A stretch of DNA of 64,000 nt from Sphingomonas natans (GTDB lineage Bacteria > Pseudomonadota > Alphaproteobacteria > Sphingomonadales > Sphingomonadaceae). Positions 25,192 to 33,342 of this stretch are shown here, piece after piece. Each line of letters starts with the position of its first letter. Position 1 is the first letter of the stretch. Location: NCBI RefSeq assembly GCF_030546695.1, contig NZ_JAUOTP010000012.1, positions 1-64,000 of the forward strand. Direction: 5' to 3'. Both the position numbers and the translations under genes were made by a program. A model generated the notes under the pieces. That model saw only the letters and a program-made list of their open reading frames with translations. It had not been told where the DNA came from and ran no database searches.

Positions 25192-27480
25192 ATGGCCGAG
25201 CAGAAGTCCGACAAGCCGCAGATCAAGCCCTTCGCCGGACCCGCGGGCGGCTGGGGTTCCGTCCGCTCGCTCGCCGAGATCATGCCGCGCGAGCATGTGA
25301 AGCCCGAGGCGCTGCGCGAGCTCGCGCGCCAGAACAAGCCGGACGGTTTCATGTGCGTCAGCTGCGCCTGGCCGAAGCCCGCCGACCATCATCCGTTCGA
25401 ATTCTGCGAGGAGGGCGCGAAAGCGACCGCGTGGGAACTCACGACCTTCCGGACCACACCCGAATTCTTCGCCGAGCATAGCCTGGCCGAGCTGCGCGGG
25501 TGGAAGGATTATGATCTGGAGCAGCATGGGCGCCTGACCCATCCGCTGCGCTACGATGCCGCCACCGACAAATATGTCGCCTGCAGCTGGGAGGAGGCGT
25601 TCGACGGAATCGCCGCGGAACTGGGGCCGCTCGATCCCAAATCGGTCGTCTTCTATTCCTCGGGCCGTACGAGCCTGGAGGCTTCGTACATGTACGGGCT
25701 GATGGCGCGCATGTTCGGCAACCAGAATCTGCCGGACAGTTCGAACATGTGCCACGAATCCACGTCGGTCGGGCTGAAGGCGGCGATCGGCGTTCCGGTC
25801 GGTACGACGCAGCTTGAGGATTTCAAGCATTGCGACGCGATCCTGTTCTTCGGCCAGAATGTCGGATCGAACGCGCCGCGCATGCTCCACGATCTGCGCG
25901 ACTGCCGGAAGCGCGGCGTGGAGATCGTGACCTTCAATCCGCTCAAGGAGCGCGGCCTCGAACGGTTCACCGATCCCCAGAACCCGATCGAGATGGCGAC
26001 GCTCGGCGAGACGGCGATCTCGACCCAATATCATCAGGTCAAGGCAGGCGGCGACATTGCGGCGATGATGGGAATCGCCAAATTCCTCGTCGAATGGGAC
26101 GATGCCGCGCTCGCGGCGGGCGAACCGGCCGTGCTCGATCATGACTTCATCGAGCAGCATACGTCGGGCTTCCCCGATTTCCTGAATGCCGTCCGCGCCG
26201 CCGACTGGGCCGCGATCGAGCACGAATCCGGCCTGCCCCAGGCCGAGCTCGAGGACTCCGCGCGTATCTACGCCAAGGCCAAGGCGGTCCTCGCCATTTA
26301 CGGCATGGGCCTGACGCAGCATGTGAAGGGCGTCGAGAACGTCCGGATGGTCGTCAACCTGCTGCTGATGCGCGGCAATATCGGCAAGCCGGGCGCAGGC
26401 CCGACGCCCGTGCGTGGCCATTCCAACGTGCAGGGGCAGCGCACCGTCGGGATCACCGAGAAGACCGAACTCGTCCCCGTCGACAGGCTCGAGGCGCAAT
26501 ATGGCTTCACCGCGCCGCGGGAGAAGGGCCTCGACACGGTCGAGAGCTGCCGCGGCGTGATCGACGGATCGGTCAAGGCGTTCATCGCGCTCGGCGGCAA
26601 TTTCCTGCGGGCGGTGCCCGAGACCGGCCCGATGGAGGAGGCGTGGACGAGGCTGCAGCTCTCCGTCCAGATCGCGACCAAGCTGAACCGCAACCACCTC
26701 TTCCCGGGCAAGGTGGCCTATCTTCTGCCGTGCCTCGGCCGGATCGAGGAGGATGTGCAGGCCAGCGGCCCGCAGGCGGTGTCGGTCGAGGACAGCACCA
26801 GTTGTATTCACGGTTCGCGCGGAAAGGCGAAGCCGGCCAGCCCGCACCTTCTCTCCGAACCCGCGATCGTCGGCGCGATCGCCAAGCGCATCCTGCCGCC
26901 GAACCCGCATGTCGATTGGGATGCGTGGGTCGCCGACTATCGCCGGATCCGCGTCGCCATCGCCGAAACCTATCCGGAGGTCTTCAAGGATTACGAGACG
27001 CGTCTGTTCACGCCGGGCGGTTTCTGGAAGGGCAACAAGGCGTCCGAACGCATCTGGCTCACCGCCAGCAAGAAGGCCGAATTCTTGGTGCCCGAGCATC
27101 TTTCCGCCGCGGGTTTCGCGGATGCGCCGGGCCGGTATCGGCTGATGACGCTGCGGTCGAACGACCAGTTCAACACGACCATCTACGGCTATCATGACCG
27201 CTTTCGCGGGGTGAAGGGCACGCGCGACGTGCTGTTCATCAACGCGGCCGACATGGCGGAGGCGGGGCTGAGCGCGGGCCAGATCGTCGCGCTGGAAAGC
27301 GATGCCGGCGATGGCAAGGCGCGCCGCCAGGAAGGGTTGATCGTCACGCCCTATGATATTCCGCGCGGCTGCCTCGGCGCTTATTATCCCGAGTGCAACG
27401 TGCTGATCCCGGTCGAGCATCATGCCGAGGAAAGTCACGTGCCCGCCGCCAAATCGGTCCCCGTGCGTATCGCGGCGTGA
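25192..27480 (+). CDS. YdeP-type molybdopterin oxidoreductase
   Basis: This 762-residue protein belongs to the formate-dehydrogenase-H-like FdhF/YdeP family of bis-MGD enzymes. The N-terminus keeps only a CVSCAWP pair (Cys55, Cys58) instead of the four cysteines of an FdhF iron-sulfur site, as is typical of YdeP. The likely molybdenum-ligand region is SNMCHESTSVGL with Cys187. Later blocks, RGNIGKPGAGPTPVRGHSNVQG and DQFNTTIYGYHDR, are MGD-binding. GTGAAG lies before the ATG. In E. coli YdeP is linked to acid resistance, but the reaction is unknown. It is followed 10 bases later by fdhD, which supports a need for the sulfurated molybdenum cofactor. Confidence 0.9.
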   Translation: MAEQKSDKPQIKPFAGPAGGWGSVRSLAEIMPREHVKPEALRELARQNKPDGFMCVSCAWPKPADHHPFEFCEEGAKATAWELTTFRTTPEFFAEHSLAELRGWKDYDLEQHGRLTHPLRYDAATDKYVACSWEEAFDGIAAELGPLDPKSVVFYSSGRTSLEASYMYGLMARMFGNQNLPDSSNMCHESTSVGLKAAIGVPVGTTQLEDFKHCDAILFFGQNVGSNAPRMLHDLRDCRKRGVEIVTFNPLKERGLERFTDPQNPIEMATLGETAISTQYHQVKAGGDIAAMMGIAKFLVEWDDAALAAGEPAVLDHDFIEQHTSGFPDFLNAVRAADWAAIEHESGLPQAELEDSARIYAKAKAVLAIYGMGLTQHVKGVENVRMVVNLLLMRGNIGKPGAGPTPVRGHSNVQGQRTVGITEKTELVPVDRLEAQYGFTAPREKGLDTVESCRGVIDGSVKAFIALGGNFLRAVPETGPMEEAWTRLQLSVQIATKLNRNHLFPGKVAYLLPCLGRIEEDVQASGPQAVSVEDSTSCIHGSRGKAKPASPHLLSEPAIVGAIAKRILPPNPHVDWDAWVADYRRIRVAIAETYPEVFKDYETRLFTPGGFWKGNKASERIWLTASKKAEFLVPEHLSAAGFADAPGRYRLMTLRSNDQFNTTIYGYHDRFRGVKGTRDVLFINAADMAEAGLSAGQIVALESDAGDGKARRQEGLIVTPYDIPRGCLGAYYPECNVLIPVEHHAEESHVPAAKSVPVRIAA

Positions 27481-27490
27481 TGCGTCGCCG

Positions 27491-28267
27491 ATGAACACGG
27501 CGCCGCACGATTTCCTGAGGGCACCGCCGGAGGGAGCGGCGCAGCGCATCGAGCGGGAACTCGCGGTCGAGATGCCCGTCGCGATCGAGGTCAATGGCCT
27601 TGGCTACGCGGTCCTCATGGCCAGCCCGTCCGACCTCGACGATCTCGTCCACGGCTTCCTGCTGACCGAGCGTCTGATCGACGGTGCGCAAGACATAGCC
27701 GATGTCGATATCCATGAGGCGGAGGCCGGGATGGTCGTCCGCGTGGCGGTCGCCGAGACGAGCGTCGCGCGGCTCGCGCACCGCGTGCGGCATCGCACGG
27801 CGGATGCGTCCTGCGGTCTGTGCGGCATCGAGAATCTCGAACAGGCCCTGCGTCCGCTGCCGGCCGTGCCGCGGCCGTGGGCCGGCGAGGATCGCGCGGT
27901 CTTCGCGGCCCTGTCCGCACTCGACGCGCATCAGCCGCTCAACCGCGCGACCGGTGCGGTCCATGCCGCGGCGCGTTGCGCGGCGGACGGCCGCATCGTC
28001 GACGTCCGCGAGGATGTCGGCCGCCACAATGCATTCGACAAGCTCATCGGCGCGATGGTTCGCGCGGGGCAAGGCTGGGAAGGCGGCTTCGCGCTGCTCA
28101 CCTCGCGCTGCTCGTACGAGCTGGTCGAGAAAGCGGTTCTGTCCGGTTGCCCGATGCTCGCCACGATCTCGGCGCCGACCGACCTCGCGGTTCGCCGCGC
28201 CGCAGACGCGGGGCTCGCCCTGCGGGTGCTCGCGCGCCGCGATGCGCTGCTGATCAGCCTGCCATGA
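27491..28267 (+). CDS. fdhD: sulfurtransferase FdhD for molybdoenzyme activation
   Basis: This 258-residue FdhD homologue transfers sulfur from IscS to the molybdenum cofactor before insertion into formate-dehydrogenase-type enzymes. The sulfur-carrying pair is CGLC (Cys108, Cys111). Other conserved parts are DLVHGFLLTERLI near residue 51, HAAARC and REDVGRHNAFDKLIG, which recognise the cofactor. The start at 27491 was chosen over upstream open codons that lie inside the YdeP gene. Its stop overlaps the mobA ATG (ATGA), placing it in one operon with the oxidoreductase and cofactor genes. Confidence 0.93.
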   Translation: MNTAPHDFLRAPPEGAAQRIERELAVEMPVAIEVNGLGYAVLMASPSDLDDLVHGFLLTERLIDGAQDIADVDIHEAEAGMVVRVAVAETSVARLAHRVRHRTADASCGLCGIENLEQALRPLPAVPRPWAGEDRAVFAALSALDAHQPLNRATGAVHAAARCAADGRIVDVREDVGRHNAFDKLIGAMVRAGQGWEGGFALLTSRCSYELVEKAVLSGCPMLATISAPTDLAVRRAADAGLALRVLARRDALLISLP

Positions 28268-28788
28268 TCCTCGGCGCGGTGCTGGCGGGCGGTCGCTCCT
28301 CCCGCTTCGGTACGGACAAGGCGCTGGCGCTCTGGCGTGGCCGCCCCCTGATCGAGCACGTCGTCGCGGCCCTCCAATCCGTGTCGCAGACGATCGTCAT
28401 CTGTGGACGCGCGCATGGCAGCGCGGCTGCGATCCCCGACCGCCCGATGCCCGATCTCGGGCCGCTGGGGGGGCTCAACGCCGCGCTTCACCATGCCCGC
28501 GCGCATGGCTTCGATCGCGTCGTCACCGCGCCGTGCGACACGCCCTTGCTCGACGAGGGATTGCTCGACCTGATCCTGTCTTCGGCGGGTGACGCCTGGC
28601 TCGCGGACATGCCGGTGATCGGCATCTGGCGCAGCGAACACGCGGCCGCGCTCGATGCTCACCTGCAGGGCGGTGGCGATCGATCGATGCGCCGCTGGGC
28701 CAGGCTCATCGACGCCCGTCCGCTCGCATATGCGGCGCCCTTCAACATCAATCGGCCCGCCGATCTGGAGATGCTGGATGGGCGGTGA
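28264..28788 (+). CDS. mobA: molybdenum cofactor guanylyltransferase MobA
   Basis: This 174-residue nucleotidyltransferase attaches GMP to molybdopterin to make the MGD cofactor. The GTP-binding loop LAGGRSSRFGTDKAL is at residues 7-21, and the metal-binding region VVTAPCDTPLL is near 90. It is slightly shorter than E. coli MobA (194). Both ends overlap neighbours: ATGA with fdhD and 11 bases with moeA. It therefore supplies cofactor for the adjacent bis-MGD enzyme. Confidence 0.92.
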   Translation: MILGAVLAGGRSSRFGTDKALALWRGRPLIEHVVAALQSVSQTIVICGRAHGSAAAIPDRPMPDLGPLGGLNAALHHARAHGFDRVVTAPCDTPLLDEGLLDLILSSAGDAWLADMPVIGIWRSEHAAALDAHLQGGGDRSMRRWARLIDARPLAYAAPFNINRPADLEMLDGR

Positions 28789-29995
28789 CCGCCCGAGCGT
28801 CGATGAGGGCCTCGCCCTCATCCGCGGGAACGTCCGGCCGCTGCCGGGCGAGAGCGTCCCCATCGATCGCGCCTTGGGGCGCATCACCGCCGTACCGCTC
28901 GTCGCTGCCCGCACCGTCCCCGGATTTCGCGCTGCCGCGATGGACGGCTTCTGCCTGCGCAGCCAAAATGTTGCCGCCGCCACGCCGGAGGCGCCCGTCC
29001 GCTTGCCGATCGCAGCCCGGATCGCGGCCGGAACCTGGCCGGTGCCGCTGCGCGACGGCAGTGCCGCCGGCATCGCCACCGGCGCGCCCGTCCCCGATGG
29101 CGCGGACGCCATCGTCATGATCGAACATTCGGCGGTCGAGACTGGCGCTGCTTATGTCACGATCTCCACCCCGGCGCGGCCGGGCCTCAACATCCGCGAA
29201 ATCGGCGAGGACGCGATCGCGGGGCAAAAGGTGCTGGACGCCGGCCACGTGATAACGCCCGATATCGTCGCCGGCATGGCCGCCTATGGGATCGGGCAGG
29301 TCGCGGTGATGTGGTCGCCTCGAGTGGCTTTGGTCGTCACGGGCAGCGAACTGGCCCGCGACGGAGCGGCGATCGATCCGTCGGCGATCATCGACGCCAA
29401 CGGGCCGATGATCGCCGCCACCCTTTCGTCCGTGGGCGCGATCCTGTCCGCATCGGAGCGCGTCGGCGACGATCTCGCTATGCTGGGGGCGGCGCTTGAT
29501 CGCGTCTGCGCGACCGATGCCGATCTTGTCGTGACGACCGGCGGGGCCTCGCGGGGCGACTATGATTTCGTCCGCCAAGCGCTCGAGCGCCGCGGCGCGC
29601 GCATCCTCTTCCATGGCCTGTCGATGCGGCCCGGCAAGCCGATCCTATTCGCGCTGCTGGCGGACGGACGCCCCTTCTTCGGCCTCCCCGGCAACCCCGT
29701 CTCGGCCTGCATCGGCATGCGCTTCTTCGTCGGCCAGGCGTTGCGCGCGATGCTCGGCCTGCCCGACGAGCGCGGTCTTGCAGTGATCAGCGACGAGCAA
29801 GGCCGGGACGACACGACCCTCTTCCTGCGCGGCACGTTCGGACGAGGACCCTCCGCACGCTTCGAGACGCCTTTCGATCAGCGATCGCACATATTGTCGT
29901 CGCTGATGGCGGCCGACCATTGGCTGCGCGTCGACCGTTCGGGCGGAGAGACAAGGCGCCTGGCCTTCCCCAAGACGCTTCATTTCGGACGTTAG
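28778..29995 (+). CDS. moeA: molybdopterin molybdenumtransferase MoeA
   Basis: This 405-residue enzyme inserts molybdate into adenylylated molybdopterin. Conserved parts are FRAAAMDGFCLR (domain with the substrate loop), GAPVPDGADAIVMIE, VVTGSELA, VVTTGGASRGDYDFV and FGLPGNPVSA. The start ATG at 28778 follows GGAG and gives MGGDRPSVDEGLALI; the open frame further upstream lies inside mobA in another phase. It is the last gene of the YdeP-fdhD-mobA-moeA operon; tRNA-Ser lies convergently just beyond. Confidence 0.93.
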   Translation: MGGDRPSVDEGLALIRGNVRPLPGESVPIDRALGRITAVPLVAARTVPGFRAAAMDGFCLRSQNVAAATPEAPVRLPIAARIAAGTWPVPLRDGSAAGIATGAPVPDGADAIVMIEHSAVETGAAYVTISTPARPGLNIREIGEDAIAGQKVLDAGHVITPDIVAGMAAYGIGQVAVMWSPRVALVVTGSELARDGAAIDPSAIIDANGPMIAATLSSVGAILSASERVGDDLAMLGAALDRVCATDADLVVTTGGASRGDYDFVRQALERRGARILFHGLSMRPGKPILFALLADGRPFFGLPGNPVSACIGMRFFVGQALRAMLGLPDERGLAVISDEQGRDDTTLFLRGTFGRGPSARFETPFDQRSHILSSLMAADHWLRVDRSGGETRRLAFPKTLHFGR

Positions 29996-30053
29996 ATTCG
30001 GGATCGCCGCTTGGTGACCTTCCGCCGCGCGGGGGCGGCGGCTTTCGATCGGT

Positions 30054-30143
30054 TGGCGGAGACGGAGAGATTCGAACTCTCGGTACGGTCTCCCGTACGA
30101 CGCTTTAGCAAAGCGTTGGTTTCAGCCACTCACCCACGTCTCC
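30054..30143 (-). tRNA. tRNA-Ser (anticodon GCT)
   Basis: The minus strand folds as a 90-base class II tRNA. The acceptor stem GGAGACG/CGTCTCC is perfect, the discriminator is G and CCA is encoded (30056-30054). The anticodon arm is ACGCT-TTGCTAA-AGCGT, giving anticodon GCT for AGC/AGU. The long variable arm GTACGGGAGACCGTAC identifies serine, and the T-arm contains GTTCGAATC. There is no integrase or direct repeat of its 3' end nearby, so it is not a visible attachment site. Confidence 0.97.
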
Positions 30144-30264
30144 GGACCGGCGGCACGGGGCGGCTATAGCGAGCAGTCGGGCGGCGATCAATGCGGGTCG
30201 CCGTTCATCGTGAGGCAATCGCGCGATCCGCTATCTCCCCCCTTAAACGGAGGTGGGACGAGCG

Positions 30265-30981
30265 ATGGACAGAGGCATGAAATGGCTGGCGACGGCAGCG
30301 GCGATCGGGCTCGCGGGCGGTCCCGCCGTGGCGCAGGTCCAGACGATCGATCCCAACAACGCCGCCTCGCGCGCCGCGCGGCCGTCCGATTCACCTGCCC
30401 GGCCCGAGCCCGAGCGGGTCGCGCCGCCCGAGCGGGCGAGCCCGCCGCCGCCCGCGGCGCCCGCGACCGAACATGCCGCGGCGCAGGCGTCGGCCGACGG
30501 CGCCTATCAGGAGAATGACGTGCTCGCGGCCGCCGAGGGCGTGTTCGGCAAGGGTGCCGAAGGCCTCGCCAAGGTCATCGAGCGGACCTTCAAGCAATAT
30601 GGTCGCCCCGACGCCTATATCGCCGGGCGCGAGGCGGGGGCCGCGATCGCGGTCGGCGTGCGCTACGGATCGGGCACGCTCTTCCACAAGGTGGAGGGTC
30701 AGCGCCCGGTCTATTGGACGGGGCCGTCGCTCGGCTTCGATCTCGGCGCGAACGGCGGCAAGACCTTCGTGCTCGTCTATAATCTGTACGACAGCCAGGA
30801 GCTGTTCAACCGGTACCCCGCCGCCGAGGGCAATCTGATCGTGATCGGCGGCTTCCAGGCGAGCTATCTAAAGCGCAAGGATGTCGTGCTGGTGCCGATC
30901 CGGCTCGGCGTCGGCTGGCGGCTCGGCGCGAACGTCGGCTATATGCGCTTCAGCGAGAAATCGCGCTGGTCGCCCTTCTGA
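30265..30981 (+). CDS. EipA-like periplasmic envelope protein (DUF1134)
   Basis: This 238-residue protein has a signal peptide (MKWLATAAAIGLAGGPAVAQ) and a proline/alanine-rich linker (about 40-75), then a DUF1134 domain from about 85: VFGKGAEGLAKVIERTFKQYG, PDAYIAGREAGAAIAVGVRYGSG and FDLGANGGKTFVLVYNL. The family founder with known biology is EipA of Brucella, needed for envelope integrity. GGAGG lies 11 bases before the ATG at 30265; a GTG at 30253 and an ATG at 30277 are alternatives. It is monocistronic. Function in this organism is inferred by family. Confidence 0.87.
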   Translation: MDRGMKWLATAAAIGLAGGPAVAQVQTIDPNNAASRAARPSDSPARPEPERVAPPERASPPPPAAPATEHAAAQASADGAYQENDVLAAAEGVFGKGAEGLAKVIERTFKQYGRPDAYIAGREAGAAIAVGVRYGSGTLFHKVEGQRPVYWTGPSLGFDLGANGGKTFVLVYNLYDSQELFNRYPAAEGNLIVIGGFQASYLKRKDVVLVPIRLGVGWRLGANVGYMRFSEKSRWSPF

Positions 30982-31018
30982 GCGGCGGCGCGATTGCGCT
31001 CACGTCACGATCGACCGC

Positions 31019-31789
31019 TCAGCCTGCTAGCCCGATCAGGCTGATCTCGCGCCCGTAACCCGGCTCGCCGCGATGCGTGGCGCGGCGGTAGCTGAAGAAG
31101 CGCGCCTCGTCGGCATAGGTGTCGAGCCCGAGCGCCTCGATCCGGCCGATGCCACAGGCGGCGAGCCGCGCGGCGACATAGCCTTCGAGATCGAACTGGT
31201 GGTGGCCTGCTCGCCCGTCGGCGAAGAAGCGCTCATTCTCGGGATCGGCCTCGCAGAAGCGGATCAGGAAGCCTTCGTCGACTTCGTAGGAGGCGCGCGC
31301 GATGCACGGGCCGATCGCGGCGACGATGCGGCTGCGGTCGGCGCCGAGCTGTTCCATCGCGGCGATCGTCGCGTCGGTCACGCCGCCGATCGCGCCCTTC
31401 CACCCGGCATGCGCCGCGCCGACGACGCCCGCGTCCACGTCCGCGAACAGGACCGGCGCGCAATCGGCGGTGAGGATGCCGAGCAGCAGACCGGGCCGAT
31501 CGGTGACGAGCGCGTCGGCCCTCGGGCGATCGGCATCGGCGAAGGCGGCCTCGACGATCACGGCATCGGCTGAATGGATCTGGTGCAAAGTGACGAGCAA
31601 GGCGCCGGGGAGGATCGCTTCGGTCGCGCGGCGCCGATTCTCGACAATGGCGGCGCGGTCGTCGTCCGAGCCGAGGCCGACATTGAGACCGGCATGGATG
31701 CCTGTCGAGACGCCGCCCTCGCGGCCGAGGAAGCCGTGGGGCAGCGAGGTCAGGGCGCGGGCGCGGATCGGGCGGGGCTGGTCGGGCAT
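31019..31789 (-). CDS. pgeF: peptidoglycan editing factor PgeF (YfiH family)
   Basis: This 256-residue protein of the Cu/Zn laccase-like YfiH family is proposed to remove misincorporated serine from UDP-MurNAc precursors. The metal-binding pieces are LHQIHSAD, TADCAPVLF and AAHAGWKGAIGGV, with the family N-terminus HGFLGREGGVSTG. The length is normal. It is convergent with eipA (37-base gap), and the repeat element at 31859-32019 lies upstream of its start. Confidence 0.9.
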   Translation of the reverse strand: MPDQPRPIRARALTSLPHGFLGREGGVSTGIHAGLNVGLGSDDDRAAIVENRRRATEAILPGALLVTLHQIHSADAVIVEAAFADADRPRADALVTDRPGLLLGILTADCAPVLFADVDAGVVGAAHAGWKGAIGGVTDATIAAMEQLGADRSRIVAAIGPCIARASYEVDEGFLIRFCEADPENERFFADGRAGHHQFDLEGYVAARLAACGIGRIEALGLDTYADEARFFSYRRATHRGEPGYGREISLIGLAG

Positions 31790-31858
31790 CGCGCTGCTCT
31801 AGAACGGCGCGGGCGCGGGGTCGAATGGCGGCTTGTGGTGGTGAGCGGACGTTTGGCT

Positions 31859-32019
31859 CCCCTCCCTGGAAGAGCATCAGGTGAACAGCGCCCCCGCGCT
31901 GTTCAGGTCATGCTGGGGGCATGACCGACCTGATGCTGGGCTGGGGGTGGGTCGCCATCCACCGATGCGCTCGGCTGGACAGCAACCCACCCCTCAATCC
32001 CCTCCCTTTCAGGGAGGGG
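31859..32019. repeat. three-hairpin intergenic repeat, copy 1 (with insertion)
   Basis: Copy 1 of a repeat also found at 47677-47774 and 59297-59432. It starts with CCCCTCCCT (31859-31867), the left arm of hairpin 1, whose right arm is missing because a 65-base self-complementary segment (31873-31937) sits in its place. Hairpin 2 is GGGGTGGGT (31944-31952) with ACCCACCCC (31985-31993). Hairpin 3 is CCCCTCCCT-TTC-AGGGAGGGG (31999-32019). From 31941 on it is nearly identical to copy 2, including the trailing AGGTAACGGCGG. With its flanks it makes up the 317-base gap between pgeF and the isochorismatase-like gene. Confidence 0.85.
31873..31937. other. perfect DNA/RNA three-way junction inside the repeat
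   Basis: An outer 10-bp stem, AGCATCAGGT (31873-31882) with ACCTGATGCT (31928-31937), encloses two hairpins: GAACAGCGC-CCCC-GCGCTGTTC (31883-31904) and GGTCATGC-TGGGG-GCATGACC (31906-31926). Only two bases are left unpaired at the junction (31905 and 31927). No mismatch is present in 27 base pairs. It is absent from the other two copies of the surrounding repeat. Confidence 0.8.
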
Positions 32020-32106
32020 AGGTAACGGCGGCAATGGTGGTTAGCGGACGTCGTCTTATGGCATGGCTGCGACGAGACTCATTTCCGATTATTCGTTTGC
32101 GGAGTC

Positions 32107-32766
32107 ATGATGACGCATAATTGGAGCATTCCGGAGCGCGAGTATGCCCGACAGGAGCAACGGCGTGGGCGACGCCATGCCTTCTCGCATCTTGCGCCAA
32201 GATCGACCGCTTTGGTGGTAGTCGACATGGTACCATTCTTCGCCGGTAATAAGCACAGCGCCGATGTTATCGAAAACATCAATAGGATCGCCGCTCCGTT
32301 GCGCGACGCAGGTGGGACTATTGCGTGGGTGATCCCATCATCAGACGATCCTTATCCTGATCTATCGAACGAGTTCTACGGCAGGGAGGCTGCTGAGGCG
32401 TTCCGTGTTTCGGGAGGACAGGGGCCTCTCGAGAGTCGCCTATGCCCTAGTCTCGAGCGGTACCCGTCAGACCTGTTCCTAGAAAAGCGTACCGCGAGCG
32501 CATTTTTCCCGTTGCACTGCAATTTGCACAGCCAGTTAGGGAGTCGCGAAATCAAGACTGTAATTATTGCAGGAATGGTATCAAATGTCTGCTGCGAAGG
32601 CACTGCCAGGGACGCCAGAGCGTGCGGCTACAGGGTTATTATGGCAGCAGAGGCCAATGCGACTGTATCCGACGAAGTGCATAACTCCACGCTTTTCACA
32701 ATCTATAGGTCGTTCGGTGATGTCCGATCCACGACCGACATCATCGGCCTGATCCGCGCAAGCTGA
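32107..32766 (+). CDS. isochorismatase-family cysteine hydrolase
   Basis: This 219-residue cysteine hydrolase has the catalytic triad Asp40 (VVVDMVPFF), Lys127 (EKRTASAFF) and Cys162 (IAGMVSNVCCEGTARDA), plus a tail DVRSTTDII like nicotinamidase/isochorismatase relatives. The substrate is unknown. Base composition differs strongly from its neighbours: 29 of 60 bases are G/C at 32221-32280 and 25 of 60 at 32521-32580, with AGG, ATA and AAT codons that are rare elsewhere here. It is flanked upstream by a repeat. This points to recent horizontal acquisition. Tandem ATGs at 32107 and 32110 are both possible starts. Confidence 0.85.
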   Translation: MMTHNWSIPEREYARQEQRRGRRHAFSHLAPRSTALVVVDMVPFFAGNKHSADVIENINRIAAPLRDAGGTIAWVIPSSDDPYPDLSNEFYGREAAEAFRVSGGQGPLESRLCPSLERYPSDLFLEKRTASAFFPLHCNLHSQLGSREIKTVIIAGMVSNVCCEGTARDARACGYRVIMAAEANATVSDEVHNSTLFTIYRSFGDVRSTTDIIGLIRAS

Positions 32767-32913
32767 AAGAGTGTAGAAGGTCCGCTACTGGGCGATAACG
32801 GACCGTCCGCTTTCAGCGTCTGGTCCCGCGACCTCCATTCGATCATCTTCGGAGTGGGCACCGCAGCACGGCCGCCCTATGCGGGCGGGGCAATCAGGCG
32901 AGACAGGCAGGAC

Positions 32914-33252
32914 ATGGCCCGCAAGCACCCCAGACACGGTCCCTATGACGATCCGCAGCGCGACGAGGAGGCTCCGGCGGCGGCGCCGCCCTGCTGGCTG
33001 TGCGGCCGGCCGACGGGCAAGACCATCGTCTGGCACCATCCCGTGCCCAAGAGCCGGGGCGGGCGCGATGTCGTGCCGATGCACCCGATCTGCCAGCAGA
33101 CGCTGATCGTCAATTTCACCAATTCCGAACTGCAGCGCCACGGCATGGATGTGGAAGGCCTGCTGGCCGACCCCGCCGTCCGGAAATTCGTCGATTGGGT
33201 GGCGAACAAGGATCCCGATTTCACCGCGACCCTCGCCAAGAAGCTGCGCTGA
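32914..33252 (+). CDS. small HNH-like zinc protein
   Basis: This 112-residue basic protein contains CWLCGRP (a CxxC pair) and WHHPVPKSRGGRD...PMHPICQQTL, which matches the HNH nuclease core HH-x-P-x-SxGG. The usual histidine after the second C (C-x-x-C-H) is replaced: the end reads ICQQ, so only one cysteine remains there and nuclease activity is uncertain. The start ATG at 32914 gives MARKHPRHGPYDD; codons upstream are open but lack a ribosome-binding site. It stands alone and is not next to any recognisable phage or restriction gene. Confidence 0.65.
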   Translation: MARKHPRHGPYDDPQRDEEAPAAAPPCWLCGRPTGKTIVWHHPVPKSRGGRDVVPMHPICQQTLIVNFTNSELQRHGMDVEGLLADPAVRKFVDWVANKDPDFTATLAKKLR

Positions 33253-33342
33253 TCGCGATCCGACGCCGGCTTCGGGCCGGATGCTGCGCTCTTGGCGGTG
33301 TCGATCGCGGCAGCGGACGGGGGATAGGCCCCGGAGCCCCGA

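Noticed and set aside
25177-27594. 805-codon minus-strand frame opposite the YdeP-type gene
   Set aside because: Shadow frame of third-position GC; the plus strand shows the conserved molybdopterin enzyme.
30054-30143. tRNA-Ser as an integration site for a genomic island
   Set aside because: No integrase and no second copy of the tRNA 3' end was seen; flanking genes are ordinary chromosomal ones.
32914-33252. HNH-like gene as part of a defence or phage system
   Set aside because: No neighbouring methylase, helicase, terminase or capsid gene, and the HNH core lacks its final cysteine-histidine.
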